This document shows, piece by piece, positions 49,450 to 57,488 of a stretch of 64,000 nucleotides of DNA. The notes under the pieces were generated by a model, which was not told the DNA's origin, did no database searches, and saw only the letters and a program-made list of their open reading frames with translations. Every line of letters starts with the position of its first letter. Within the stretch, counting starts at the first letter, position 1. Origin of the DNA: Bradyrhizobium sp. C9. Lineage in GTDB: Bacteria; Pseudomonadota; Alphaproteobacteria; Rhizobiales; Xanthobacteraceae. Made by a program: the position numbers and the translations under genes. The DNA lies in assembly GCF_002532045.1 (NCBI RefSeq), contig NZ_NWTG01000030.1, positions 16,974 through 80,973 of the forward strand. Reading direction: 5' to 3'.

Positions 49450-50055
49450 CTAGGCGGCCGGCGCCGAGTCGATCAGCGCCTTCAGGAACGTGACGACGAT
49501 ACGGCCGCTGCGATTCACTTCGCCGCCCCTCGACAACAGCGCCATGCCGCGGCCCAATGCGATGAAGCCGGTAGCGATCTCCACGGGATCGGCGGGCGCC
49601 TGCTTGCCAAGCACCTCGAACAGGCGCGTCACCAGCACGCCCAGCGCTCGGCGGTGCTTGCGGTTGAGTTCGTTGTAGCCTTGCGCGAACGTCGGGCTGC
49701 GCAGCGCCTGCAATTGCAGCTCGATCGCCAGCACGGAAAACCCCGGATCCGAATTGGCGGTGGCGGCCCATTTTTCGAGGCCCGCCATCACTTTCGCAGG
49801 CTCGCCCGGCGTCTGCCCCAATACGCTTTCGATTTTTGCCCTCTCCTCGGATTGGTGCTGTTGCACCAGTTCCAGGAGGATCGCCTCCTTGTCGGTAAAA
49901 TTCGAATAGAACGCGCCCTGCGAAAATCCGGCCGCGTCGGCGATGTCGCGTACCGAGGCCTGCGCAAATCCCTTCTTGATGATCTCCTGGCGCGCCGCCT
50001 CGATCAGGAGACTCTTCGTACGGGCCTGACTTTCCTCGCGATTTAACCTGGGCAA
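49450..50055 (-). CDS. TetR/AcrR-family repressor
   Basis: 201 residues. The N-terminal HTH is clear (KGFAQASVRDIADAAGFSQG, then AFYSNFTDKEAILLELVQQH). The C-terminal helical ligand domain (GFIALGRGMALLSRGGEVN) is TetR_C-like. It is transcribed away from the membrane gene at 50180, and the region between contains tandem palindromes, so it probably represses that operon and itself. Ligand unknown. Confidence 0.92.
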   Translation of the reverse strand: MPRLNREESQARTKSLLIEAARQEIIKKGFAQASVRDIADAAGFSQGAFYSNFTDKEAILLELVQQHQSEERAKIESVLGQTPGEPAKVMAGLEKWAATANSDPGFSVLAIELQLQALRSPTFAQGYNELNRKHRRALGVLVTRLFEVLGKQAPADPVEIATGFIALGRGMALLSRGGEVNRSGRIVVTFLKALIDSAPAA

Positions 50056-50076
50056 CGGACAGGGCTCCCGAACTTA

Positions 50077-50136
50077 AAATACCAATTGATTTTCAGATAT
50101 CATCTGATATCTAATTTCAGATAGCAGTTGATATTT
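50077..50136. promoter_or_regulatory. Tandem palindromic operators between tetR and the membrane operon
   Basis: AGATATCA-TC-TGATATCT (50095-50112) is a perfect palindrome. AGATAGCA-GT-TGATATTT (50119-50136) is a close variant, with centres 24 bases apart. A weaker third site (50077-50094) has the TGATTTTC half. The size fits TetR dimers. The sites fill most of the shared promoter region. Confidence 0.7.
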
Positions 50137-50179
50137 GTAACTCGACGAGTCGGCTTTACGCACACGGAGTAGCTATATC

Positions 50180-50854
50180 ATGCAGATCAGCCGATTGGAC
50201 CGTACGCTTGCGATCCTGGCGACGCTCGCGGCGTCGACCGTCGCCGTCATGGTGATCGGTATCCTCGCCACCAGCGGTTCGCAGGACTTCTTCCAGACCG
50301 CCCGCTCCGTCGAAGCCTATGGCGCGTATCTCGGAATCCCCCTCGCGCCGTTCGGCCTGCGGCTCAATCTCGGGCTCGATAATCTCTTCATGATCTTCTA
50401 CGGCGCATTCTTCACCGTGCTGGCCGCCCGGCTGCGCACCATCATGGACCCCTATCTGCTGGGCGTCGCGCTCGCCTCCATGATGCTCACGGTGATCCTC
50501 GATTGCGTCGAGAACCACCACATCATGACCATGGTGCATGCGATCCAGAACGGATTGCCGCTGTCGCCGGCCGATGGGGAGCTGCAGATGATCGCCTCCC
50601 AGGTCAAGTTTCACGCCAGCTATTTCGCGGCCTTGCTGTTCTCGTTCGGCTTCCTGCAGTTCGGCAGGCTCGGCGGGATCATCGCGGTGGTGCTGTGGTG
50701 CTACATCCCGTTCGGGGTCCTGATCTCGATTACGCCGGTGGAGCAGGCGAAGGCACTTGTCCTGGGACGGACGATCTTCTTCGTCTTCGCCTTCATCCTG
50801 TCCGCCGTCCTGTTCGCTTCAAAGGCCAAAAGCCACGGTCGAAACAACCAATAA
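50180..50854 (+). CDS. Multi-pass membrane protein of unknown function, TetR-linked
   Basis: 224 residues, not recognised. About six hydrophobic segments are visible (LAILATLAASTVAVMVIGIL, LDNLFMIFYGAFFTVLAARL, LLGVALASMMLTVILDCVEN, YFAALLFSFGFLQFGRLGGI, VVLWCYIPFGVLISI and FFVFAFILSAVLFA). A polar DCVENHHIMTMVHA patch in the middle of the chain is a candidate ligand or metal site. ACGGAG precedes the ATG. It is followed by a DoxX gene 21 bases later and faces a TetR gene, so it is part of a small regulated membrane unit. Confidence 0.7.
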   Translation: MQISRLDRTLAILATLAASTVAVMVIGILATSGSQDFFQTARSVEAYGAYLGIPLAPFGLRLNLGLDNLFMIFYGAFFTVLAARLRTIMDPYLLGVALASMMLTVILDCVENHHIMTMVHAIQNGLPLSPADGELQMIASQVKFHASYFAALLFSFGFLQFGRLGGIIAVVLWCYIPFGVLISITPVEQAKALVLGRTIFFVFAFILSAVLFASKAKSHGRNNQ

Positions 50855-50874
50855 CCAGCCCGGAGGATCCCCCG

Positions 50875-51228
50875 ATGCCGCTCACGATAGTCACTATTGC
50901 CGGACGAAGCCTGCTCGCATTGCTGTTCATCCTTGCCGGCGCAGCCAAGATCGCCGGCCCGAAGCCGTTCCTCGACCACATGGCGGCACACCATATTCCC
51001 GGCATGCTGCTGCCGCTGGTCATCGCGCTCGAGCTCGGTGCGGGCCTGGCGTTGCTGATCGGCTGGCAGTCATCAGTTGCCGCCGGCGCGCTTGCGCTGT
51101 TTTGCCTCGCGACCGCGTTCGGGTTTCATCTCGACCTCGCCAACAAGGTGGAACGAACGCTGTTCTTCAAGGACCTCGCGATTGCCGGTGGCTTGATGGT
51201 CATTGCCGCCAGCGCGTGGCGCGGATAG
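50875..51228 (+). CDS. DoxX-family membrane protein
   Basis: 117 residues from ATG 50875 with CGGAGG upstream at about 8 bases. Four membrane helices with family features LLALLFILAGAAKIAGPKPF, PLVIALELGAGLALLIGWQ, AGALALFCLATAFGFHL and FFKDLAIAGGLMVIAASAW. DoxX proteins associate with quinol-linked oxidations, redox stress or detoxification in different bacteria. It is the second gene of the TetR-controlled pair. Confidence 0.85.
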   Translation: MPLTIVTIAGRSLLALLFILAGAAKIAGPKPFLDHMAAHHIPGMLLPLVIALELGAGLALLIGWQSSVAAGALALFCLATAFGFHLDLANKVERTLFFKDLAIAGGLMVIAASAWRG

Positions 51229-51252
51229 CAGGCCGGGCACCGCCTGGCGCCA

Positions 51253-52191
51253 TCAGGAAGGATCAGTCTTGTCCGGCTTGCGCGTCGGCTTCGGTGGCCC
51301 GTCGACCGGCGGCAGCGACTTGAGGTATTCGGCAATCGCATCGCGATCGCTTGTCGAGAGCTGCGAGGTGTTGCGGATCACGCGCACCATCGATCCGCCC
51401 GCGCTGTCGCCGTCCGGCGTCTGGCCGCTCTCGAGGAAATAGGCGATGTCCTTCGCGCTCCAGTCGGCGATCCCCCGCGGCGTGATGTTGGGCACCCAGC
51501 CCTCGCCTTCCGGATTCGGACCACCGGCGAAGCGCTGCGAAGTGATGATGCCGCCGAGGAAATTGCGCGGGCTGTGGCACTCGGCGCAATGGCCGAAGCT
51601 GTTGACGAGATAGGCGCCGCGATACCAATGCGCCGATCGGCTCGCATCCGCGACGAACGGCTTGCCGTCCATGAACAGGAATTTCCAGACCCCGACATTG
51701 CGCCTGACGTTGAAGGGAAACGGCACATCGTGGTCGCGCACCTTGCCCGCGACCGGCGGCAGGGTCTTCAGATAGGCAAACAGGTCGCGCACGTCATTGA
51801 CCCTGGCGTGCTGATAGGACGTGTAGGGAAATGCCGGAAAATAGTGCGTCCCCGACGGCGAGGTGCCCTTCATGACCGCGGTGACGAAATCAGCCTCGCT
51901 CCAGCGGCCGATGCCGTCGTTCGGGTCGGGTGAGATGTTCGGCGCATAGAAGGTCCCGAACGGCGACGGTATCGCGAGGCCACCGCCGAGCCTGGTGCGG
52001 TCGTCCTGCTTCGGCACCGCATGGCAGGAGGAACATCCTCCCGCATTGAACGTTGTGAGCCCGTTGGTCAGGTTGGGCTGGTAGGCGGGCAGCGCGCTCG
52101 CAGCGACGGTCGCCGGGATCGTCAGCCACCAGAACACACCGAAGCCGATGAGGCTGGCCAAAACGGCCAGGAGGAGAATTCGTCGCAACAT
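51253..52191 (-). CDS. Membrane-anchored diheme cytochrome c
   Basis: 312 residues. An N-terminal membrane anchor or signal (ILLLAVLASLIGFGVFWWLT) is followed by two cytochrome c domains with CSSCH (about residue 53) and CAECH (about residue 197). Axial Met candidates lie in AVMKGTSPSG and related loops. This arrangement is found in cytochrome subunits of periplasmic dehydrogenases. No dehydrogenase gene with which it is co-transcribed is seen, but an oxidoreductase subunit lies 1.2 kb further (53412). Confidence 0.88.
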   Translation of the reverse strand: MLRRILLLAVLASLIGFGVFWWLTIPATVAASALPAYQPNLTNGLTTFNAGGCSSCHAVPKQDDRTRLGGGLAIPSPFGTFYAPNISPDPNDGIGRWSEADFVTAVMKGTSPSGTHYFPAFPYTSYQHARVNDVRDLFAYLKTLPPVAGKVRDHDVPFPFNVRRNVGVWKFLFMDGKPFVADASRSAHWYRGAYLVNSFGHCAECHSPRNFLGGIITSQRFAGGPNPEGEGWVPNITPRGIADWSAKDIAYFLESGQTPDGDSAGGSMVRVIRNTSQLSTSDRDAIAEYLKSLPPVDGPPKPTRKPDKTDPS

Positions 52192-52357
52192 TCACCGATC
52201 CGTCATTGGTCGCGTCAGTTCATCAGCCAGTATGATGGCAACCGTTCGCACAAGCTCGCATCAAATTTGCCGCACTCACGATCATTTTGGGAATAAATCC
52301 GGAGCGCTGCGGTTTGAAGATTTGCAACCATCGTGTGACGTCAAAGGGGAGAGAACC

Positions 52358-52780
52358 ATGCCAAACAAGACCTTGTTTGCCACGCTGACACTGGGCGCCG
52401 CAATCGCCCTCGCCGGTCCGGCCTTTGCCGAGAAACTGACGGCGAAGCTGGACGCCAAGTCCGAGGTGCCCGCCAATGCCAGCGCCGGCACCGGTACCGC
52501 CGACATCGACTACGACGCGGCCTCCAAGAAGTTGAGCTGGAAGCTGACCTATTCCGGCCTGTCGGGCCCTGCGACTGCCGCGCATTTCCACGGCCCCGCC
52601 GAGGCCGGCAAGAATTCCGGTGTCGCGGTTGCCATCCCGAACGCGACGTCGAGCCCGGTCGAGGGCAGCGCGACGTTGACCGACGCGCAGGCTGCCGATC
52701 TCCTCGCCGGCAAGTACTACGTCAACGTCCACACCGCCGCCAACCCGGGCGGCGAAATCCGCGGCCAGGTCACCAAGTAG
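52358..52780 (+). CDS. Secreted CHRD-domain protein
   Basis: 140 residues from ATG 52358 (MPNKTLFATLTLGAAIALAG, a signal peptide) with GGGGAGAG upstream. The mature part is a single CHRD domain (KLDAKSEVPANASAGTGTAD, then AAHFHGPAEAGKN, AGKYYVNVHTAANPGGEIRG). CHRD is named from chordin. Bacterial members are small periplasmic beta proteins of unknown role. The terminator beyond it serves the convergent cytochrome gene. Confidence 0.87.
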   Translation: MPNKTLFATLTLGAAIALAGPAFAEKLTAKLDAKSEVPANASAGTGTADIDYDAASKKLSWKLTYSGLSGPATAAHFHGPAEAGKNSGVAVAIPNATSSPVEGSATLTDAQAADLLAGKYYVNVHTAANPGGEIRGQVTK

Positions 52781-52808
52781 AGTCACACCAACAAGAAACG
52801 GCCGACAC

Positions 52809-52840
52809 AAAAAAGGGCGGACGCCTCACGGCGTCCGCCC
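52809..52840 (-). terminator. Rho-independent terminator for the class II cytochrome c gene
   Basis: Perfect 11-bp stem (GGGCGGACGCC 52815-52825 / GGCGTCCGCCC 52830-52840) with a 4-base loop, then a U-run on the minus strand (A 52809-52814). It could also end the CHRD transcript. Confidence 0.88.
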
Positions 52841-52861
52841 TACCCATTGATCGAATGGCGA

Positions 52862-53308
52862 TCAGCCCTTCTTGAGGCGATAGGTCTCGTGGCAGCCGCC
52901 GCACTGCTTGCCGATCACGGTCAACTCGGCCTTCAGCGTGTCGACATCCTTGATCTTGCCCTTGGCGTCAGAGACGGATTTGGCAAAGCTCGCGATGTGC
53001 TGCTCGAAGCCGGTCTTGTCTTCCCAGATCTTCGGCCCGGCGGAGTAATCGCCTTCCGTCTTGAGACCCTTGCTGCTTTCAGGGAAGAGCGTCGGCAGCT
53101 TCTTGGCGGTGTCCTCGAACTTCGCCAGCGCGGCGTCGACCGTTGCCTGGTCGTAGGGCTTCTCGCCCTTGATGATGGCGCCGAGCGCACCGGCGTTCTT
53201 GCCGGTTTCCTTCATCTGGGCCTGGGTCACCTTGACCTGCTCCTGGTCGGCCACCACCGCCCCCGCACTCAACGCAAGCATCGCTGCAACGACGACAATC
53301 CGCTTCAT
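52862..53308 (-). CDS. Class II cytochrome c (c-prime / c-556 type)
   Basis: 148 residues from ATG 53308 (MKRIVVVAAMLALSAGAVVA, signal peptide). The single heme site CGGCH is at the C-terminus (IGKQCGGCHETYRLKKG), characteristic of four-helix class II cytochromes, preceded by helices such as AGALGAIIKGEKPYDQATVD. These periplasmic proteins bind NO or shuttle electrons. It may serve the neighbouring diheme cytochrome or the molybdenum hydroxylase, but no operon link is shown. Confidence 0.9.
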   Translation of the reverse strand: MKRIVVVAAMLALSAGAVVADQEQVKVTQAQMKETGKNAGALGAIIKGEKPYDQATVDAALAKFEDTAKKLPTLFPESSKGLKTEGDYSAGPKIWEDKTGFEQHIASFAKSVSDAKGKIKDVDTLKAELTVIGKQCGGCHETYRLKKG

Positions 53309-53411
53309 CGGCAAAATCCCTCAAATCCTGTTCTGTCCGGTCCGCAGGAACGCGGACGGCCTGGTTTGCAAACACCGCAGGCGGAATCTTCATTCCGCAT
53401 GCGACAATTTA

Positions 53412-55721
53412 TCAGAGATTATGGCGGCGCTGCGCCTCGCGGATCGCGATCCAGATCCGTTCCGGCGTGGCCGGCATGTCGACGTGGTCGATCCCGAACT
53501 CGCGATGCAGCCCCTCGACGATCGCGTTGACGACCGCCGGACACGAGCCGATCGCGCCGGCCTCACCTGCGCCCTTCACGCCGAGCGGGTTGGTCGTGCA
53601 CGGCACATTGTGGGTCTCGAACACGAAGGACGGCCCGTCGGCGGCGCGCGGCATCGCATAGTCCATGAAGGTGCCGGTGACGAGTTGACCGTCGGTCGGG
53701 CTGTAGACCGCCTGCTCCATCAGCGCCTGCCCGATGCCCTGCATCGCGCCGCCGTGCACCTGGCCCACGAGCATCAGCGGATTGAGCGTGACGCCGAAAT
53801 CGTCGACGATGACGTAGCTGACGATCTTGATGATGCCGGTGGCGGGATCGATCTCGACCTCGGCGAGATGCGTGCCGTTCGGATAGGTACCGTCGGCGCT
53901 GGCGAAGGTCGCGCTCGAATTCATCTTCGATGTATCGCCGCCGGGACGTTTGGCGAGATCGGCAAAGCTGACCGAACGGTCGGTGCCGGCGATGCGGACG
54001 CGGCCATCGGCGATCTCAAGGTCGCCGGCGCCGGCCTCCAGCGCCTGCGCCGCAAGCTCCTTCAGCTTGTTGCCGAGTTCGTGCGTCGCGCGCTGGACGC
54101 TGACGCCGCCGGACGGGATCGATGCCGAGCCGCCGGTGCCAAGCCCGGTCGCGATCTTGTCGGTGTCGCCCTGCAGCACATGCACGCGCTCCGGCGGTAC
54201 GCCGAACTGCTCGGCGACGATCTGCGCATAAGCGGTCTGGTGGCCCTGCCCGCTCGACTGCGTGCCGATCAGGATCGAGATGTCGCCGTTGGGATCGAGC
54301 GCCACATTGGCGGTCTCCTCGCCCATGGTGCCGCAGACCTCGACATAGCTCGCCATGCCGATGCCCCGCACCAGGCCGTCCTTCTTGGCAGCCTTGGCGC
54401 GCTTCGGAAACTCCTTCCAGTTGGCAATCTCCATCGCGCGCTTCATGTGCGCGACGAAGTCTCCGGAGTCGTAGACCTTGCCGGTCGCCGTCGTATAGGG
54501 CAGCGACTTCGGCGGAATGAAATTCTTCCGCCGGATGGCATCCGGCGTCATGCCGAGCTTTCGCGCAGCCGCATCGACCAGCCGCTCGATCACGTAAGCC
54601 GCCTCCGGGCGGCCGGCGCCGCGATAGGCATCGACCGGCACCGTGTTGGTGAACACGGTACGGACGCGGCAATGGAAGGCCTGGATGTCATAGAGACCCG
54701 GCAACATGCCGGCGCCGCCATGCGGGATGTAGGGTGCAAACGTCGAGAGATAGGCGCCCATGTCGCCCATCAAGTCGACATCCATGCCGAGGAATTTGCC
54801 GTCCTCGGCAAGCGCCATCTTCGCGGTGGTGAGATTGTCGCGGCCCTGCGCGTCGCCCATGAAATGGTCGGAGCGCTCGGCGGTCCATTTGACGGACTTC
54901 TTGAGCTTGCGCGCCGCGACCGAGATCAGCGCATATTCGCGATAGGGAAACAGCTTGGTGCCGAAGCCGCCGCCGACATCCGGGCAGATCACCCGCATGT
55001 TCTCCTTCGGCATCTTCAGGATCATGTCGCAAAGGATCTCGCGCAGGCGGTGGCTGCCCTGGCTGCCGATTGTCAGCGTCAGGTGATCCTTCTTGGCGTC
55101 GTATTCGGCGACCGCGGCGCGGGTCTCCATGAAGTTGGTGATGACGCGCGGGTTGACGATGGTGATCTCGGCCACCGCATGCGCCTTGGCGAAGGCGGCC
55201 TCGGCGGCGCCCTTGTCGCCGATCGAGACGTCGAACAGCAGATTGCCGGGCTTGTCCGGCCACACCTGCGGCGCGCCCTTCTTCACCGCATTGATCAGGC
55301 CGGCGACGGCCGGCAGCGGCGTCCACTTGACGTCGATCGCCTCGATCGCGTCGCGGGCATGATCGACGGTATCGGCGACCACAAAGGCGATGGCGTCGCC
55401 GACATGGCGCACTTCATCCTTGGCGAGGATCGGATAAGGCGGTGCGGTGAACGGATCGGTTTCGAGATTGAACAGGCAAGGCAGGCCGCCGAGCTCGGCG
55501 ACATCGGCCGCGGTCAGGATCAGCGCCACGCCGGGCATGCCGCGGGCCTTGCCGGCATCGATCGTGTAGGTGGCGTGCGCATGCGGCGAACGCAGCATCA
55601 GCGCGTGCAATGCGGGAGACGGGGCGACGTCGTCGGTATAGCGGCCCTTGCCGCGAATCAGAGCGTCATCCTCCTTGCGCCGCACGCTTTGTCCGACGCC
55701 GAACTTGATGGGAGCTGCCAT
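53412..55721 (-). CDS. Molybdopterin-binding hydroxylase large subunit (form II CoxL-like, xanthine dehydrogenase family)
   Basis: 769 residues from ATG 55721, preceded by GGAGAGACG. The catalytic glutamate motif is VKGAGEAGAIG near the end. The active-site loop reads DAYRGAGRPEAAYV, the form II (AYRGAGR) rather than true CO dehydrogenase (AYxCSFR) pattern. VGQSVRRKEDDALIRGKGRY begins the family N-terminus. The enzyme needs FAD and [2Fe-2S] subunits, which are not in this window. Substrate, probably an N-heterocycle or aldehyde, is unknown. True CODH is unlikely. Confidence 0.9.
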   Translation of the reverse strand: MAAPIKFGVGQSVRRKEDDALIRGKGRYTDDVAPSPALHALMLRSPHAHATYTIDAGKARGMPGVALILTAADVAELGGLPCLFNLETDPFTAPPYPILAKDEVRHVGDAIAFVVADTVDHARDAIEAIDVKWTPLPAVAGLINAVKKGAPQVWPDKPGNLLFDVSIGDKGAAEAAFAKAHAVAEITIVNPRVITNFMETRAAVAEYDAKKDHLTLTIGSQGSHRLREILCDMILKMPKENMRVICPDVGGGFGTKLFPYREYALISVAARKLKKSVKWTAERSDHFMGDAQGRDNLTTAKMALAEDGKFLGMDVDLMGDMGAYLSTFAPYIPHGGAGMLPGLYDIQAFHCRVRTVFTNTVPVDAYRGAGRPEAAYVIERLVDAAARKLGMTPDAIRRKNFIPPKSLPYTTATGKVYDSGDFVAHMKRAMEIANWKEFPKRAKAAKKDGLVRGIGMASYVEVCGTMGEETANVALDPNGDISILIGTQSSGQGHQTAYAQIVAEQFGVPPERVHVLQGDTDKIATGLGTGGSASIPSGGVSVQRATHELGNKLKELAAQALEAGAGDLEIADGRVRIAGTDRSVSFADLAKRPGGDTSKMNSSATFASADGTYPNGTHLAEVEIDPATGIIKIVSYVIVDDFGVTLNPLMLVGQVHGGAMQGIGQALMEQAVYSPTDGQLVTGTFMDYAMPRAADGPSFVFETHNVPCTTNPLGVKGAGEAGAIGSCPAVVNAIVEGLHREFGIDHVDMPATPERIWIAIREAQRRHNL

Positions 55722-55849
55722 CGTCTCTCCAATTGCCTTGGTTGTTTGCGCGCATATTGGCGTGGTTGTCAGCGAAGCGCAAACCGCTTTCCGCCGCACG
55801 CGGCGCTATCCCGCGGTCGGCTCCTATGCATTTGATTTGACAGGTAAAA

Positions 55850-57379
55850 CTATACGCGCCGCAGGGCGAACAGCCAGCCGCGGCCGAACAGCGTGAGGAT
55901 CAGCAGCGCGTAGACGAAGACGCCGACCGTCATCAGCAGCAGCAGGATCATTTCGTCGCGGAAGTGTTGCATCGGCGCGAACCACACATAGGCGAAATGC
56001 GAGGTCAGCCACAGCGCGAGCGCAAGCAGCACGCCGCACAGTGCAAAAGTCCCGAACGAGCGAATCAGCGCGCGATCGAACGCGAGATAGCCGCGGCGTA
56101 CCGCGAACAGCAGCACCAGCAGGAGATTGACCCAGGCCCCGACCGCGGTCGCGAGCGCTAAGCCCACCTGCGCCAGTGAGCCGACCAGCGCGATCTTCAA
56201 CGCGACATTGACCGCAACCCCGGTCAGCGCCGCTTTCACCGGGGTTGCGGTATCCTTGCGGGCGTAGAAGGTCGCGACCGCGCTGCGGATCATCACGAAG
56301 GGAATCAAGCCGACCGCATAGGCCGCAAGCGTCGCGCCGGCGCTGGCGGCATCGGCCTTCGAGAACGCGCCGCGGGCGAACATCGCGCGCATGATCGGAT
56401 CGGCAACCGTCAGGAACGCCGCCACGAACGGCACCGAGAACAGCAGCGTGAAATCGAAGGCGCGGCGCTGCGCGGCCATGGCGCCTGTGTGATCGTCGGC
56501 GGTCAGGCGTCGCGACATCTCCGGCAGCAGCACGGTACCGATCGCGATCCCGATCACGCCGATCGGCAATTGATTGAGGCGGTCGGCGTAATACAGCGCC
56601 GACAGCGCGCCGGCGGGCAGAAAAGTCGCGATGATGGTGTCGGCGAACAGCGCGACCTGCGTTCCCATCGAGCCCAAGGTCGCCGGCCCCAGCGCACGGA
56701 AGAAGGCGCGGACATCCTCGTCGAGCCTCAGCGGCGCGAATCGCGGCAGGCCGCCATGGCGGGCGAGGTCGCCGGCGAGCAGGAAGAACTGCAGGAAGCC
56801 CGAGATCAGGACGCCCCAGGCCGCGGCATGGCCGGCGCTGGGGAAGAACGCCGCCAGCGCCAGCGTCATCATCATGGCGATGTTGAGGAAGATCGGCGCC
56901 GCGGCGGCGCTGGCGAAGCGATGCATCACGTTGAGCATCCCGCCATAGAGCGTCACCAGCGTGATCAGCAAGAGATAGGGAAAGGTGATCCGCGTCAGCT
57001 CGATCGCGAGCTTGCGCTGGGATGCGTCCTCGGTGAAGCCCGGCGCGAGAATGCTCATCGCCTGCGGCATGAACACCATCGCCACGACCAGCAGGACCAC
57101 TTGCGAGGCGAACAGCAGCGTGAAGATACGGTCGGCGAACAGCCGCGCCGACGCCTCGCCGCGCTCGCCATGGACATGGGCATAGGCCGGCACGAAGGCG
57201 GCGTTGAAGGCGCCTTCGGCAAAGATCGCGCGGAAATGATTGGGCAGCCGCAGCGCCACGAAGAAGGCGTCGGCCACCGGCCCGGCGCCGAGGATCGCCG
57301 CGAGCATGATGTCGCGCGCGAACCCGGTGACCCGCGATAGCAGCGTATAGCCGCCGACAGTGAAGATGCGCCCGAGCAT
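55850..57379 (-). CDS. murJ: Lipid II flippase MurJ (MviN)
   Basis: 509 residues with about 14 hydrophobic segments and the family N-terminus MLGRIFTVGGYTLLSRVTGF then ARDIMLAAILGAGPVADAFF. Conserved charged positions in the first helices (R, D) lie in the transport cavity, and ALRLPNHFRAIFAEGAFNAA follows. It flips lipid II for peptidoglycan synthesis and is normally essential. It is transcribed as a single gene between a CoxL-like gene and the surface polysaccharide genes. Confidence 0.95.
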   Translation of the reverse strand: MLGRIFTVGGYTLLSRVTGFARDIMLAAILGAGPVADAFFVALRLPNHFRAIFAEGAFNAAFVPAYAHVHGERGEASARLFADRIFTLLFASQVVLLVVAMVFMPQAMSILAPGFTEDASQRKLAIELTRITFPYLLLITLVTLYGGMLNVMHRFASAAAAPIFLNIAMMMTLALAAFFPSAGHAAAWGVLISGFLQFFLLAGDLARHGGLPRFAPLRLDEDVRAFFRALGPATLGSMGTQVALFADTIIATFLPAGALSALYYADRLNQLPIGVIGIAIGTVLLPEMSRRLTADDHTGAMAAQRRAFDFTLLFSVPFVAAFLTVADPIMRAMFARGAFSKADAASAGATLAAYAVGLIPFVMIRSAVATFYARKDTATPVKAALTGVAVNVALKIALVGSLAQVGLALATAVGAWVNLLLVLLFAVRRGYLAFDRALIRSFGTFALCGVLLALALWLTSHFAYVWFAPMQHFRDEMILLLLMTVGVFVYALLILTLFGRGWLFALRRV

Positions 57380-57441
57380 GGGCTGCTTCTAGCGCATCAT
57401 CACCCTACGTCAAAATGACGTATCAGGCCGCTAACGATTTA

Positions 57442-57488
57442 GGCATGATCCTGCCCGAAAACCGGAAGCCACTTTTCGGGATCATGCC
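57442..57488. repeat. REP-like dispersed palindrome, copy 2
   Basis: GGCATGATC-ctg-CCCGAAAA, 11-base loop, TTTTCGGG-ATCATGCC. Both arm pairs are perfect except for the small interruption. It covers the stop codon of the aminotransferase gene (57482-57484). A related copy is at 37527-37575. Likely a stem-loop terminator or mRNA 3' stabiliser. Confidence 0.7.

Noticed and set aside
53412..55721. True carbon monoxide dehydrogenase CoxL
   Set aside because: The active-site loop is AYRGAGR (form II), not AYxCSFR, and no coxM/coxS genes adjoin.
53169..55835. 888-codon plus-strand frame opposite the CoxL-like gene
   Set aside because: Antisense shadow of a gene with clear catalytic motifs; the translated product is Arg/Asp/Gly/Ala-rich without domains.
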